Positions 9,624 through 18,975 of a stretch of 64,000 bases of DNA are shown here, piece after piece. Both the position numbers and the translations under genes were made by a program. Under the pieces are notes generated by a model that saw only the letters and a program-made list of their open reading frames with translations, had not been told where the DNA came from and made no database searches. This DNA comes from an uncultured Paracoccaceae bacterium (GTDB lineage: Bacteria; Pseudomonadota; Alphaproteobacteria; Rhodobacterales; Rhodobacteraceae), in contig CANMVA010000001.1 in assembly GCA_947501355.1 (NCBI GenBank), positions 1-64,000 of the forward strand, in the 5' to 3' direction. The first letter of the stretch is position 1, and each line of letters starts with the position of its first letter.

Positions 9624-10382
9624 ATGAAGGTCCTCGTACCGGTCAAACGTGTGATCGACTACAACGTGAAAGTGCGCGTCAAAGCGGACGGCAGCGGGGT
9701 CGATCTGGCGAATGTGAAAATGTCGATGAACCCGTTCGACGAGATTGCCGTCGAACAGGCGATCCGTCTGAAAGAAGCCGGAAAGGCAGATGAAGTCGTC
9801 GCCGTGTCCATCGGCGTCAAGCAAAGCCAGGAAACCCTGCGCACGGCGCTTGCCATGGGCGCAGATCGCGCGATCCTCGTGGTCGCCGCCGATGATGTGC
9901 ACACCGATATCGAACCGCTTTCTGTCGCCAAGATCCTCAAGGCTGTTGTTGATGAAGAGCAGCCTGGTCTAGTGCTTTGCGGCAAGCAGGCCATCGACAA
10001 TGATATGAATGCCACCGGCCAGATGCTGTCCGCGCTTCTGGGCTGGTCGCAGGCGACCTTTGCCTCCGAAGTGGATGTGGATGGCGACAGCGCCAAAGTG
10101 ACCCGCGAAGTCGATGGCGGTCTCCAGACAATCTCGGTCAAGATGCCGACGATCATCACCGTGGACCTGCGCCTGAACGAGCCGCGTTATGCGTCACTAC
10201 CCAACATCATGAAGGCCAAGAAAAAGCCTTTGGACGAAAAGACCCCCGCCGATTACGGCGTCGATGTCGCCCCGCGTCTTGAGATTGTGAAAACCGAAGA
10301 GCCCGCAGCCCGTGCCGCTGGCGTCAAGGTCGGATCTGTCGAAGAGCTGGTCGAGAAACTCAAAGAAGCAGGAGCTGTGTAA
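9624..10382 (+). CDS. etfB: Electron transfer flavoprotein beta subunit
   Basis: 252 residues from the ATG at 9624, behind AGGAGA. It starts [20 protein letters not shown] and contains the family stretch [16 protein letters not shown]. With EtfA it accepts electrons from acyl-CoA dehydrogenases and passes them to ETF:quinone oxidoreductase. Its TAA shares one base with the etfA ATG, so the two are coupled. Mcd at 21.5 kb is one plausible donor. Confidence 0.97.
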   Translation: MKVLVPVKRVIDYNVKVRVKADGSGVDLANVKMSMNPFDEIAVEQAIRLKEAGKADEVVAVSIGVKQSQETLRTALAMGADRAILVVAADDVHTDIEPLSVAKILKAVVDEEQPGLVLCGKQAIDNDMNATGQMLSALLGWSQATFASEVDVDGDSAKVTREVDGGLQTISVKMPTIITVDLRLNEPRYASLPNIMKAKKKPLDEKTPADYGVDVAPRLEIVKTEEPAARAAGVKVGSVEELVEKLKEAGAV

Positions 10383-11308
10383 TGGCTGTTCTTTTGATCG
10401 CTGAAGTTGCAGGCGGCGAGCTGAATGTCGATGCGACCTCCAAGGCCCTGACCGCTGCCAAGCAGATGGGTGATGTGACGATCCTGTGCGCAGGCGAAGG
10501 CTGTGGTGGCGCCGCCGAAGCGGCTGCCAAGCTGGACGGTGTGAGTAAAGTGCTCTGCGCCGACGACGCTGCATATGGCCACGATCTGGCCGAGCCGGTG
10601 GCCGATCTGGTCGTCTCCCTTGCGGGCGATTACGAGCATATCGTTGCCCCCTCCACCGCCGCATCCAAGAACCTGTTGCCCCGCGTGGCGGCGATGTTGG
10701 ACGTTATGGTGATCTCGGAAGTGACCGCCGTTGTGGACGGCAACACGTTCGAGCGTCCGATCTATGCAGGCAACGCCATGCAGACGGTCAAGTCGTCGGA
10801 CGCCAAGAAAGTCGCCACGATCCGGACATCGACCTTTGACGCGACCGGCGAAGGCGGCTCTGCCCCGGTCGAGACGATTGCCGCAACAGCAAATCCCGGC
10901 CTGTCCGAATGGGTCGAGGACAAAGTCGCCGAAAGCGACCGGCCCGAACTGACCTCGGCGGGTGTCGTGGTCTCCGGTGGTCGTGGTGTCGGTTCTGAGG
11001 ATGACTTCGCGCTGATCGAGAAGCTGGCCGACAAGCTGGGCGCTGCCGTCGGCGCGTCCCGCGCGGCGGTCGATTCAGGCTATGCGCCCAATGACTGGCA
11101 AGTGGGTCAGACCGGCAAGGTTGTCGCCCCGGACCTCTATATCGCGGTCGGTATCTCTGGCGCGATCCAGCACCTGGCCGGGATGAAGGACAGTAAGGTC
11201 ATCGTTGCGATCAACAAAGACGAAGAAGCGCCAATCTTTCAGGTGGCTGATTATGGTCTGGTCGCGGACCTCTTTGACGCCGTGCCTGAGTTGGTCGAAA
11301 AGCTGTAA
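10382..11308 (+). CDS. etfA: Electron transfer flavoprotein alpha subunit
   Basis: 308 residues. The C-terminal FAD-binding domain is clear: [36 protein letters not shown], and [16 protein letters not shown]. It binds FAD and forms the heterodimer with EtfB. It begins within the etfB stop codon and is followed by a strong hairpin terminator. Confidence 0.97.
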   Translation: MAVLLIAEVAGGELNVDATSKALTAAKQMGDVTILCAGEGCGGAAEAAAKLDGVSKVLCADDAAYGHDLAEPVADLVVSLAGDYEHIVAPSTAASKNLLPRVAAMLDVMVISEVTAVVDGNTFERPIYAGNAMQTVKSSDAKKVATIRTSTFDATGEGGSAPVETIAATANPGLSEWVEDKVAESDRPELTSAGVVVSGGRGVGSEDDFALIEKLADKLGAAVGASRAAVDSGYAPNDWQVGQTGKVVAPDLYIAVGISGAIQHLAGMKDSKVIVAINKDEEAPIFQVADYGLVADLFDAVPELVEKL

Positions 11309-11326
11309 GCTGCTGAAAATTCATGG

Positions 11327-11354
11327 AAAGCCCGCCACCTTGGCGGGCTTTTTT
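11327..11354 (+). terminator. Rho-independent terminator of etfBA
   Basis: An 11-bp perfect stem, AAAGCCCGCCA with TGGCGGGCTTT, a CCT loop and six T residues, 18 bases after the etfA stop. The opposite strand also ends in a short T run, so it may serve the convergent gene at 11357 as well. Confidence 0.93.
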
Positions 11355-11356
11355 CG

Positions 11357-12178
11357 TTACGGCACCGGCATGTGCTTTGACAGCGGATCGATCAATGCGC
11401 GCGCGGCGTGGTGATGCGCATCAATGCCCATCAGTTCCCCCGCCGCCAAGGCCTCAAGCGGATTGAAAACCATCCCTTCCGTCCGCAAAGGCCCGGGTTC
11501 GTGAATCACTTCGACATAATTTGATGTGGTGGCACGCAGCTTTTCGATCATCCCCCCGGTGATGAAATGCGGGCGGCCCGTGGCCTCCATTTCGTCATCT
11601 GGTGCGTTTTCGGCCAGCCAGAGCAAAGTTACCGGCTTTGTGAACTTTGCCAAAAGGGTCTGCATCCGCGCCAGCCACGCCGATTGCAACTCATCCACCA
11701 ACATCGGAAAACGATCTGGCGCTTTTTGCTTCAACTCGGCCAACAGATGGCCCGTGAAGTGAAACTCCGTAAAATCGGCATCGCGGAAAATCGTCGTCAT
11801 CAGATCGGACGCATGCACAAAGCGGTCATTGCGCCGCGGATGCACGGTGTAGAACCGGTTAGAGCAGTTCTGAGCCCCCGTGACCTCCAGCACAATCGCT
11901 TCGGCGCGATTGGCCAGATCAATGATCCCCGGCTCGCTCAGATACACCTCTGGCCCGGCGTTGACGACACCCAGATTGAGCGTCTCAAACCCGGTTTTAT
12001 CCTCGATCAATGCCGGGAAGGGCGTCTCAAGAAAGCGACCATAGGTTTCCGTGCCGCCCAGACAGGCCACATATTCCTGCCTCAAATGCTTGCGTGGCCC
12101 GCGAAATCGCAAGCGTGACCCTTCATAGGAACACGGAAAATAGTCTAGGCCAGCCTGGCCCAACATCTCATAGGTCAT
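11357..12178 (-). CDS. DUF6473-like protein
   Basis: 273 residues from the ATG at 12178; a GTG nine bases upstream is an alternative. The N-terminus MTYEMLGQAGLDYFPC followed by LRFRGPRKHL, and the YVACLGGTETYGRF stretch, look like the alphaproteobacterial DUF6473 family, whose function is unknown and which has been linked loosely to sulfotransferase-like folds. Further blocks are NLGVVNAGPEVYL and TLLWLAEN. No signal peptide is seen. It converges on etfA and stands alone. Confidence 0.7.
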   Translation of the reverse strand: MTYEMLGQAGLDYFPCSYEGSRLRFRGPRKHLRQEYVACLGGTETYGRFLETPFPALIEDKTGFETLNLGVVNAGPEVYLSEPGIIDLANRAEAIVLEVTGAQNCSNRFYTVHPRRNDRFVHASDLMTTIFRDADFTEFHFTGHLLAELKQKAPDRFPMLVDELQSAWLARMQTLLAKFTKPVTLLWLAENAPDDEMEATGRPHFITGGMIEKLRATTSNYVEVIHEPGPLRTEGMVFNPLEALAAGELMGIDAHHHAARALIDPLSKHMPVP

Positions 12179-12339
12179 CACACCCACCCATTAAATTTTC
12201 ACCCGAGTCGGAGACTGCGCCGAAAACCTTGCCAAAAAGCTAAACCCGCAAAGTGAGATAAAATGTCTGGGTCTGCGCCTCTTGGCACCCCCCGCGCGGG
12301 CGGTCATACTGCGCGCGAGCAGCATGAAAGGCGGCCCCT

Positions 12340-13215
12340 ATGACTATCCAGAAAGTTGGCGTGATCGGTGCAGGACAGATGGGCAACGGGATCGCCCATG
12401 TTTTCGCGCTTTCGGGCTACGACGTGCTGCTGAACGACATCTCCGAAGACAGCCTGAACGCCGCTGTCGCGCTGATCGACAAGAACCTGGAACGTCAGGT
12501 CACGCGCGACAAGATCGCAGCCAGCGAAAAGGCCGATGCGATGGCCCGGATCAAAACAACGATGAAGCTGCCCGACCTCGGCAGCACCGATCTGGTGATC
12601 GAGGCCGCGACCGAACGCGAGACCGTCAAGCAGGCGATCTTTGAAGACCTGCTTCCGCATCTGCAGCCACACACCATTCTGACCTCGAACACGTCCTCGA
12701 TCTCGATCACGCGGCTGGCGTCGCGCACGGATCGGCCGGAGAAATTCATGGGGTTCCACTTCATGAACCCTGTGCCGATCATGCAACTGGTCGAGCTGAT
12801 CCGCGGCATCGCTACCGATGAGCCGACATTTTCCGCTTGCATGCAAGTTGTTGAAAAACTGGGAAAAACCTCAGCCACAGCGGAGGACTTCCCCGCCTTC
12901 ATCGTCAACCGCATCCTGATGCCGATGATCAACGAAGCGATCTACACGCTTTACGAGGGCGTGGGCTCCGTCAAATCCATCGACACGTCCTTGAAGCTGG
13001 GCGCAAATCATCCGATGGGCCCGCTTGAACTGGCCGATTTCATCGGGCTCGATACGTGTCTGGCGATCATGAACGTGCTGCATGACGGGCTGGCGGATAC
13101 CAAATACCGCCCCTGCCCGCTGCTGACAAAATATGTCGAAGCCGGATGGCTTGGCCGCAAGACGGATCGCGGTTTTTACGATTATCGCGGGGATGAACCG
13201 GTTCCGACCCGCTAG
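12340..13215 (+). CDS. 3-hydroxybutyryl-CoA dehydrogenase
   Basis: 291 residues. It interconverts 3-hydroxyacyl-CoA and 3-ketoacyl-CoA with NAD(P). The N-terminus has the Rossmann motif GVIGAGQMGNGIA, the active-site histidine lies in GFHFMNPVP, and the C-terminal domain carries FIVNRILMPMINEA and GANHPMGPLELADFIGLD. Length matches the short, single-function enzymes used in butyrate, PHB or ethylmalonyl-CoA metabolism. The gene is monocistronic in this window. Confidence 0.94.
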   Translation: MTIQKVGVIGAGQMGNGIAHVFALSGYDVLLNDISEDSLNAAVALIDKNLERQVTRDKIAASEKADAMARIKTTMKLPDLGSTDLVIEAATERETVKQAIFEDLLPHLQPHTILTSNTSSISITRLASRTDRPEKFMGFHFMNPVPIMQLVELIRGIATDEPTFSACMQVVEKLGKTSATAEDFPAFIVNRILMPMINEAIYTLYEGVGSVKSIDTSLKLGANHPMGPLELADFIGLDTCLAIMNVLHDGLADTKYRPCPLLTKYVEAGWLGRKTDRGFYDYRGDEPVPTR

Positions 13216-13218
13216 GGC

Positions 13219-14094
13219 CTAGTCACCCAGTTTCAGCGTTTCCTGACGCAGCCAGCTGACAAAACCGCGCGGATTGCTGGCCCATTCCTTGGTCACGTCA
13301 GACGCGATCGGCTGGCCCACACGCGGTGCTTGCGGCTTGTGCATGGCATGCACAACCTCATGGATCAACAAGCCCTGTCGCAGGGTCGCCGAGACGCGAT
13401 TGGCCATCTGATACCAGCGCGAGTTCTGACCCGGAAAAAACACCGGCAGCACGGTCGCACCGGATTTCTGGATCATCTTCGCCGTGAACGGGTTCCACTC
13501 GGCCTCAACCGCAGGGCCAAACATCGTATCGCTGGAGGCGACGACGCCGGACGGAAACAAGACCACAACGCCGTTTTGCTTGAGATGCTCCATCGCGGCT
13601 TTGCGCATTTCAATCGACTTGCGCTGCGCGTCGGCCTCGTGCGGAAACGGCACCGGGATCATGAATTGCTCGATCTCGGCAATGCCCGTCAGAAGGCTAC
13701 GGGTCAGAATCTTGTAATCCGTGCGCACCCGGCCGATCAGATCGGCAAGGATCATGCCGTCCACCAGCCCGTGCGGGTGATTGGCCACGATGATCACCGG
13801 CCCCTCTTTGGGAATACGCGCGATCTGTTCAGAGGGCGTGGCCAGCGGAATACCCATCAAATCAAGGGATTGTCGCCAGAAGGCCTGACCATACTGCGGG
13901 CCTAAAGCCTCAAACCGGCGGATCAGGCGCAGCAGGGAAATCTTGCCCGTGCACCATTCCATCACGCGGATAGTCAAGGATTTGAACGGGTTTTCAAACG
14001 TGTTCGCATAAGACAGCTTGCGCTTGTCATACGGCACGTAATTTGGATCGGTCATCACCGGTGTCACAGTCGTGTTTTGAAAACTGTCTACCAC
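13219..14094 (-). CDS. Lysophospholipid acyltransferase family protein
   Basis: 291 residues from a GTG at 14094 with GGGAGG about 12 bases upstream; an ATG at 14055 (MTDPNYVPYD) is a serious alternative giving 278 residues. The acyltransferase motif NHPHGLVDG (NHx4D) and the later FPSGVVASSD are visible. It would move acyl groups onto a lysophospholipid or glycerol phosphate at the membrane. No clear transmembrane helix is seen. It converges on the dehydrogenase gene with a 3-base gap and follows the HPr gene in direction. Confidence 0.85.
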   Translation of the reverse strand: MVDSFQNTTVTPVMTDPNYVPYDKRKLSYANTFENPFKSLTIRVMEWCTGKISLLRLIRRFEALGPQYGQAFWRQSLDLMGIPLATPSEQIARIPKEGPVIIVANHPHGLVDGMILADLIGRVRTDYKILTRSLLTGIAEIEQFMIPVPFPHEADAQRKSIEMRKAAMEHLKQNGVVVLFPSGVVASSDTMFGPAVEAEWNPFTAKMIQKSGATVLPVFFPGQNSRWYQMANRVSATLRQGLLIHEVVHAMHKPQAPRVGQPIASDVTKEWASNPRGFVSWLRQETLKLGD

Positions 14095-14124
14095 TTGGTG
14101 CGTTCGCCTCCCGACCGCAGTCGT

Positions 14125-14403
14125 TTAGAAGTCTTCGCCGAACTTATCGGCGACCAGCGCATCAATGGCGTCAGCAAGCTGATCTGCCTGCGCGCCGCTG
14201 GTTTCAACCTCAATAGTGGTTCCTTTGGAGGCTGCCAACATCAAAAGGCCCATAATACTGTCGCCAGAGGTGCTCAGCCCGTCCTTGGAGACCTCTGCCC
14301 TCGCGTCATGCGCCTCTACCACTTCAACGAGTTTGGCCGACGCGCGGGCATGGAGCCCTTTCTCGTTCACAATCTTATGGCTACGCAAAACAGTTTGGCT
14401 CAT
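14125..14403 (-). CDS. HPr-like phosphocarrier protein of the regulatory PTS
   Basis: 92 residues. His18 in EKGLHARAS is the phosphorylated residue and Ser49 in GDSIMGL matches the site used by HPr kinase. It lies directly after the EIIA gene and in the same run as rapZ and hprK. No sugar permease is nearby, as is usual for the alphaproteobacterial regulatory phosphotransferase system, which senses nutrient state rather than importing sugar. Confidence 0.93.
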   Translation of the reverse strand: MSQTVLRSHKIVNEKGLHARASAKLVEVVEAHDARAEVSKDGLSTSGDSIMGLLMLAASKGTTIEVETSGAQADQLADAIDALVADKFGEDF

Positions 14404-14412
14404 GGCGTTGGA

Positions 14413-14805
14413 TCAAATCGCATCCGCATCGAAGCTGTCAATATACTTGCGCCCGGCATCGCGGGCCAGCGACACAGCGTCATCAACCGATCTTTGGCGG
14501 GATTTCGCAAGTTTGACCAACATCGGCAGATTGGCCCCGTACAGGATTTTGCGATTGGTCGGGCTACAGGCCCGCAGGCTCAGGTTCGAGGGGGAGCCGC
14601 CGAACATATCCGTCACAATCACCACGCCGTCGCCCGTGTCGACCGCATCGGCGGCGTCACAAATCTCGGCTTGTTTGGCGCTGCGGTCATCACTGACCTC
14701 GATCGAGATGGCCTCAATCCCGCCCTGGCTGCCGACAACATGTTCGACAGCGGCCAGATATTCGCGGGCCAATCCCCCATGCGCGACGATCACGATGCCG
14801 ATCAC
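14413..14805 (-). CDS. PTS mannose-type EIIA domain protein
   Basis: 130 residues. His9 in [14 protein letters not shown] is the phospho-acceptor of the mannose EIIA family, and [13 protein letters not shown] is the conserved second block. It accepts phosphate from HPr. Its ATG overlaps the end of rapZ by four bases. In relatives this protein acts as a regulator rather than as part of a transporter. Confidence 0.93.
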   Translation of the reverse strand: MIGIVIVAHGGLAREYLAAVEHVVGSQGGIEAISIEVSDDRSAKQAEICDAADAVDTGDGVVIVTDMFGGSPSNLSLRACSPTNRKILYGANLPMLVKLAKSRQRSVDDAVSLARDAGRKYIDSFDADAI

Positions 14806-15719
14806 GCTTTACTCTCTTTATGCTGTGGCGCGGGCCGAGTGGCTGCAGCGCGTTCTAATTCCCTATGCCTTATAGATACCTGCCACCCGGCCGATTCAAG
14901 GGCTCGTGCCAGCTTTTCCGTAACGGCAACGGATCGGTGTTGCCCGCCGGTGCAGCCAAATCCAATGGAGAGATGCGCTTTGCCCTCGGCGATATAGGCG
15001 GGCAACAGCATCTCGGCCAGGCCAAGCACACGGCCAAAGAACTCCTCAAAGCGGGGGTCCTTTTCGACATAGGCGCTGACGGCGGGGTCCTGGCCGTTCA
15101 GGCTGCGCAGGCTTTCTTCCCAATAGGGATTGTTCAGAAAACGGCAGTCGAAGACCATATCAATGCCGCGCGGCAGACCCCGTTTGTAGGAAAACGAATG
15201 CACAGCCAACGCCAGACGATCGCCGCTTTCGGGCGCAAACCAGCGCTCAATCTCGGCGCGCAGGTCGTGGGGGCTTAGCTCTGACGTGTCGACCAGCATT
15301 TCGGCACGCGCCCGGATCGGTGCCAGCAGATCAAATTCGCGTTCGATGCCCTGAGAAGGGCTTTCGCCCGGAGCCATAGGGTGGCGTCTGCGTGTCTCGG
15401 AGTAGCGGCGTAGCAGCACGTCGGTGCTGGCATCCAGATAGAGCACTTCAAGCGCGATCTCCGGCGCCTCGCCCAGCCGGTCAATCATCTCGATCACGGC
15501 TTGGGTGCTGAAATCGCGGTTGCGCACATCCAAACCCAGCGCCAGAGGTTTGTTCATCGGCGGACCTTGCAGCAGGCGCGGCATCAGGCTGAGCGGCAGG
15601 TTGTCAATCGCCTCATAGCCCAGATCTTCAAGAGCATTGATTGCGGTTGAACGTCCGGCCCCCGAAGGTCCGGTCACCAGCACCACACGCTGGCCGGCTT
15701 GTTGATACATCTGCGCCAT
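14802..15719 (-). CDS. rapZ: RNase adapter / nucleotide-binding protein RapZ
   Basis: 305 residues. The N-terminal Walker A is GPSGAGRST and the C-terminal block [14 protein letters not shown] is the RapZ hallmark. In E. coli it guides RNase E to the sRNA GlmZ and senses glucosamine-6-phosphate; the alphaproteobacterial target is less certain. It sits between hprK (3-base gap) and EIIA (4-base overlap). Confidence 0.94.
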   Translation of the reverse strand: MAQMYQQAGQRVVLVTGPSGAGRSTAINALEDLGYEAIDNLPLSLMPRLLQGPPMNKPLALGLDVRNRDFSTQAVIEMIDRLGEAPEIALEVLYLDASTDVLLRRYSETRRRHPMAPGESPSQGIEREFDLLAPIRARAEMLVDTSELSPHDLRAEIERWFAPESGDRLALAVHSFSYKRGLPRGIDMVFDCRFLNNPYWEESLRSLNGQDPAVSAYVEKDPRFEEFFGRVLGLAEMLLPAYIAEGKAHLSIGFGCTGGQHRSVAVTEKLARALESAGWQVSIRHRELERAAATRPAPQHKESKA

Positions 15720-15722
15720 CTC

Positions 15723-16178
15723 TTAATCCCGTCTTCCCGCCTTGAGATATTGCATCAGCGCGGCGGGAAAAGCTGTGTTCCCTGCTTTGTGAAGCAATGG
15801 GAGCGGTTGTCCCAGCAAAACCGCCTCGCGAAAGGGCGGCAGACGGTCGCGCTCAGACGTGGCGAGGTCGACAATCGCGGCGAGGGGGGTTGGCCCCGCT
15901 GGCCGGGCATTCAAGAGACCGATGCCCCGCGCCTCGATCCGGCCAGCAATCGCGGGCGGGCATGCGGCGATGACGCGGGTGCCATTGAGATGCAGGGCGG
16001 TTTGGTCATCGGCCACCAAATCGGCACCTAGTGCCATAAGGTCGAGTGCAAGGCTGGATTTACCCACGCCGGATGGCCCAGTGATCAGCAGCGCCTTACC
16101 GGAGACCGCAACACAACTTGCATGCACATGCACCGGCGCGTCTGTTTCAGGGGGGGCGGAGGGCAGCGTTTCGAACAT
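15723..16178 (-). CDS. hprK: HPr kinase/phosphorylase, short alphaproteobacterial form
   Basis: 151 residues from the ATG at 16178, preceded by GAAAGG; a longer TTG start would overlap chvG. It carries Walker A GPSGVGKSSLALDLM and the DLVADDQTAL block, and lacks the N-terminal domain of the 310-residue Gram-positive enzyme, as expected in this group. It would phosphorylate HPr on serine. It follows chvG after 22 bases, joining nutrient sensing to the two-component system. Confidence 0.92.
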   Translation of the reverse strand: MFETLPSAPPETDAPVHVHASCVAVSGKALLITGPSGVGKSSLALDLMALGADLVADDQTALHLNGTRVIAACPPAIAGRIEARGIGLLNARPAGPTPLAAIVDLATSERDRLPPFREAVLLGQPLPLLHKAGNTAFPAALMQYLKAGRRD

Positions 16179-16200
16179 GAGAAAGCGGCTGCCTTTCGTG

Positions 16201-17937
16201 TCAGATCGGCAAGCCGACCACAAAGCGCGCGCCCAGCGGTTCCGACGTTATGTCGGCATCGGTGGGGCGAATATTCTCGGCCCAGATCACGCCGCCATGG
16301 GCTTCCACAATCTGTTTGGAGATCGCAAGCCCCAGCCCAGAATTGTTGCCAAACTGCGCCTCCGGACGTTCGGAATAGAACCGCTGGAAAATCTTGCTTA
16401 GCGCGGGTTCAGGGATGCCGGGGCCGGTATCCTCCACGACGACCAAAACGCGGTTTTCACGTTGCCGCGCCCAGACGCGGATCGCATCGCCATCTTCGCA
16501 GAACGAAATGGCGTTGGTGATCAGGTTGACAAAAACCTGCGCCAACCGCGCCTCCAACCCGTGGATGAAGATCGGGTCAGCGGGAATATCCGCAATATAC
16601 TCAACCCCCTTGGCCGAGGCTTCCTGGCTGAGAAACTCGTTCAGATTGCCGATCATTTTCAGAAGATCGAACGCTTGCTCTTCTTCTTTGACCAACTCGC
16701 TGTCCAACCGGGAGGCATTGGCGATATCGCTCACCAGACGGTCCAGGCGGCTCACATCGTGGTCAATCACGTCGAGCAGCTTTTCACGCTGATCATCGCG
16801 CTTGGCCACCCGCATCGTGCCCACGGCGGAGCGCAGGGAGGCCAGCGGGTTCTTGATCTCATGCGCTACGTCGGCTGCAAATTGTTCATTCGCATCAATG
16901 CGGTCATAAAGCGCTGCCACCATACCCCGCAGCGCGCTTGAAAGCCGGCCAATCTCGTCCGGCCGCGCCGTCAGGTCGGGGATGCGGATACGGCTTGGCG
17001 TCATTTTTCGTGCGTTCTTGTCGCGACCCAGTTCCGCCGCCGCCGCGAGGTCCGAAAGTGGGTTCGCAATGGTGGAGGCCAGCACGAGGCTCAGGCCAAT
17101 CGACACCAGAATGGCGATGACGAACATCTGCAAAATCTGCTCGCGGTCGCTGCGCACAAGCTGGTCAATTTCGCCGGCTGCACTGGTCAACGCCACAACG
17201 CCAACAGCCCGATCTCCCTGCAAAATAGGGGTGGCAACGGTGAAGAGCGTCGCCTCATTCGCGTCGCGCCCCATCTCGACCTGCGTGCCGCCGGTCAGCG
17301 TCTCGCCGATCAGCTTGGCCGCCAAAGTCTCGGCGTCTTGAACCTCTGCCACGTCTTCCTCAGCGGTCAGCACTCTGGAAGCGCCAGACCAGATGCGGTT
17401 CAAAAAGTCCGTAATAACAGTATTGGTTTCGGTGTTTTCCAACCCGTCGATCTGCGGCAAACGCCGCTGCATCCCCTCGGTCGAGCCGACAAGTGCCTCT
17501 TGCGGGTCAAAGACAAACACCTCTATGCCCGAGCGCAGATCAAGCGCCTCCAGCGTTTCGGTTACGTCCAGACCATCGCCCGCGGCCAGATTGACCGGCG
17601 CGTTGCCTTCGATCTGGGCCTCGAACACGTCGGCAATCAGTTCGGCTTCCGACACCAATGCCGTGCCGCGCTGAAACGCCAAGGAATCCCGCGCGGGGTT
17701 CAGATAAAGCACCCCGGCCACCAGCACGATCAGCGCCAGCAAATTGAACGTGATAATCTTGCGCGCCAGCGGGGAGCGGTTGAGCGTGATCAGGCCACGC
17801 CGCTGCCGCCGGTCTTGCATTTCCTTCTCGCCGAAGCTGTCGGGCGCGACATAGTCATCGCCCAACACAACATCTGGCTTTGCTGCCTTGCGGACAGAGT
17901 TCAGATCCCGAACGTCAATCTTCGGCGCGATTGTCAT
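16201..17937 (-). CDS. chvG: ChvG-type sensor histidine kinase
   Basis: 578 residues. A cytoplasmic N-terminus of about 60 residues precedes the first membrane helix (near 61-79), then a periplasmic sensor domain, a second helix ([17 protein letters not shown]), a HAMP linker, and the kinase. The H box is [15 protein letters not shown] with phospho-His359, the N box is [10 protein letters not shown], and [16 protein letters not shown] is the late ATP-binding block. ChvG senses acid and envelope stress in Agrobacterium and Sinorhizobium. Its ATG overlaps the chvI stop by four bases. Confidence 0.95.
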   Translation of the reverse strand: MTIAPKIDVRDLNSVRKAAKPDVVLGDDYVAPDSFGEKEMQDRRQRRGLITLNRSPLARKIITFNLLALIVLVAGVLYLNPARDSLAFQRGTALVSEAELIADVFEAQIEGNAPVNLAAGDGLDVTETLEALDLRSGIEVFVFDPQEALVGSTEGMQRRLPQIDGLENTETNTVITDFLNRIWSGASRVLTAEEDVAEVQDAETLAAKLIGETLTGGTQVEMGRDANEATLFTVATPILQGDRAVGVVALTSAAGEIDQLVRSDREQILQMFVIAILVSIGLSLVLASTIANPLSDLAAAAELGRDKNARKMTPSRIRIPDLTARPDEIGRLSSALRGMVAALYDRIDANEQFAADVAHEIKNPLASLRSAVGTMRVAKRDDQREKLLDVIDHDVSRLDRLVSDIANASRLDSELVKEEEQAFDLLKMIGNLNEFLSQEASAKGVEYIADIPADPIFIHGLEARLAQVFVNLITNAISFCEDGDAIRVWARQRENRVLVVVEDTGPGIPEPALSKIFQRFYSERPEAQFGNNSGLGLAISKQIVEAHGGVIWAENIRPTDADITSEPLGARFVVGLPI

Positions 17938-18638
17938 GGCTCCTCGTTATACCGGTAGCCAATGCCGTAGAGGGTTTCGATCGCCGTGAACTCGTCATCA
18001 ACCGACCGCATTTTCTTGCGCAAGCGCTTGATATGGCTGTCGATTGTGCGGTCATCCACATAGACCTGATCGTCATAGGCCACGTCCATCAGCTGATCGC
18101 GGCTTTTCACGAAACCGGGACGCTGTGCGAGCGCCTGCAACAGCAGAAACTCGGTCACGGTCAGGGACACGTCCTGCCCTTTCCACGTCACCGCATGACG
18201 CAGCGGGTCCATCCGCAGCTCACCGCGGACCAGCACTTTGGTGTCTTCGGTGTCGCCCACAACGTCGCCTGCGATCGCATCCTGACGGCGCAGAAGCGCG
18301 CGGATACGTTCGACCAGAAGACGCTGAGAGAACGGCTTTTTGACATAGTCGTCAGCCCCCATACGCAGGCCCAGAACCTCGTCGATCTCGTCATCCTTCG
18401 AGGTCAGGAAAATCACTGGCATCGTCGTTTTCTGACGCAATCGTTGAAGCAAATCCATGCCGTCCATGCGGGGCATCTTGATGTCCAGCACGGCCATATC
18501 CGGCATGCTCTTGTTAAATGCGTCCAGCGCGGCCTGGCCATCATTATAGGTGTTTACCTCGAACCCTTCGGCTTCGAGTGTCATGGATACGGATGTCAGA
18601 ATATTCCGATCATCGTCCACCAAGGCGATCTTCGACAT
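17934..18638 (-). CDS. chvI: ChvI-type response regulator
   Basis: 234 residues, OmpR class. The receiver has VDDDRN with the acidic pocket, phospho-Asp52 in [11 protein letters not shown] and Lys in DDYVKKPFS. The C-terminal winged helix contains [15 protein letters not shown] and [10 protein letters not shown]. It starts the minus-strand run chvI-chvG-hprK-rapZ-EIIA-HPr and is divergent from pckA, a layout conserved in alphaproteobacteria; in Agrobacterium pckA is among the genes linked to ChvI. Confidence 0.96.
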   Translation of the reverse strand: MSKIALVDDDRNILTSVSMTLEAEGFEVNTYNDGQAALDAFNKSMPDMAVLDIKMPRMDGMDLLQRLRQKTTMPVIFLTSKDDEIDEVLGLRMGADDYVKKPFSQRLLVERIRALLRRQDAIAGDVVGDTEDTKVLVRGELRMDPLRHAVTWKGQDVSLTVTEFLLLQALAQRPGFVKSRDQLMDVAYDDQVYVDDRTIDSHIKRLRKKMRSVDDEFTAIETLYGIGYRYNEEP

Positions 18639-18975
18639 GGGGATTTCCTTTTACTGCTCGTTATTTTTATTGCCTGCTTTTTTCCACAATCTCCCTTTTT
18701 TCAGGGAGCGAATCAACTGTTAAAGCGAATCACGGGCCTGACCTGCGTCAGTTTTGGAACAAAAAAGAAAATGAATTGCTAAAATGCAGCAGTTCACCGC
18801 CATATCCAAACCGTGTTGGCGCTAACCTGCATTTGGTTGCGCTAACTGCGCGATTGCGTCCTGTTCTAATCCGGAACCGTCATGTTATCTGGACCCCTGT
18901 CGCTGCTTCCGGCGGCAGGCGCGATCCATGCGCAACAGGACATTTCGCCGAAAAAGGCACCACAGGAGCACTTCA
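18639..18975. other. Divergent regulatory region between chvI and pckA
   Basis: 337 bases without a gene. The chvI side is T-rich on the plus strand. A possible -10 TAAAAT lies at 18780-18785. The pair of GCGCTAAC repeats at 18815-18846 is the most structured part. The pckA ribosome site AGGAG sits just before its ATG at 18976. No RNA gene was seen. Confidence 0.6.
18815..18846 (+). promoter_or_regulatory. Paired LacI-like operator candidates upstream of pckA
   Basis: GCGCTAAC occurs at 18819-18826 and again at 18839-18846, exactly 20 bases apart, about two helical turns. The first copy lies in the near-palindrome GTTGGCGCTAAC; the second in GGTTGCGCTAAC. The central CG and mirrored GTT/AAC ends are typical of LacI/GalR-family operators. 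That a LacI-type regulator (as PckR does in Sinorhizobium) binds here is inference. Confidence 0.45.
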
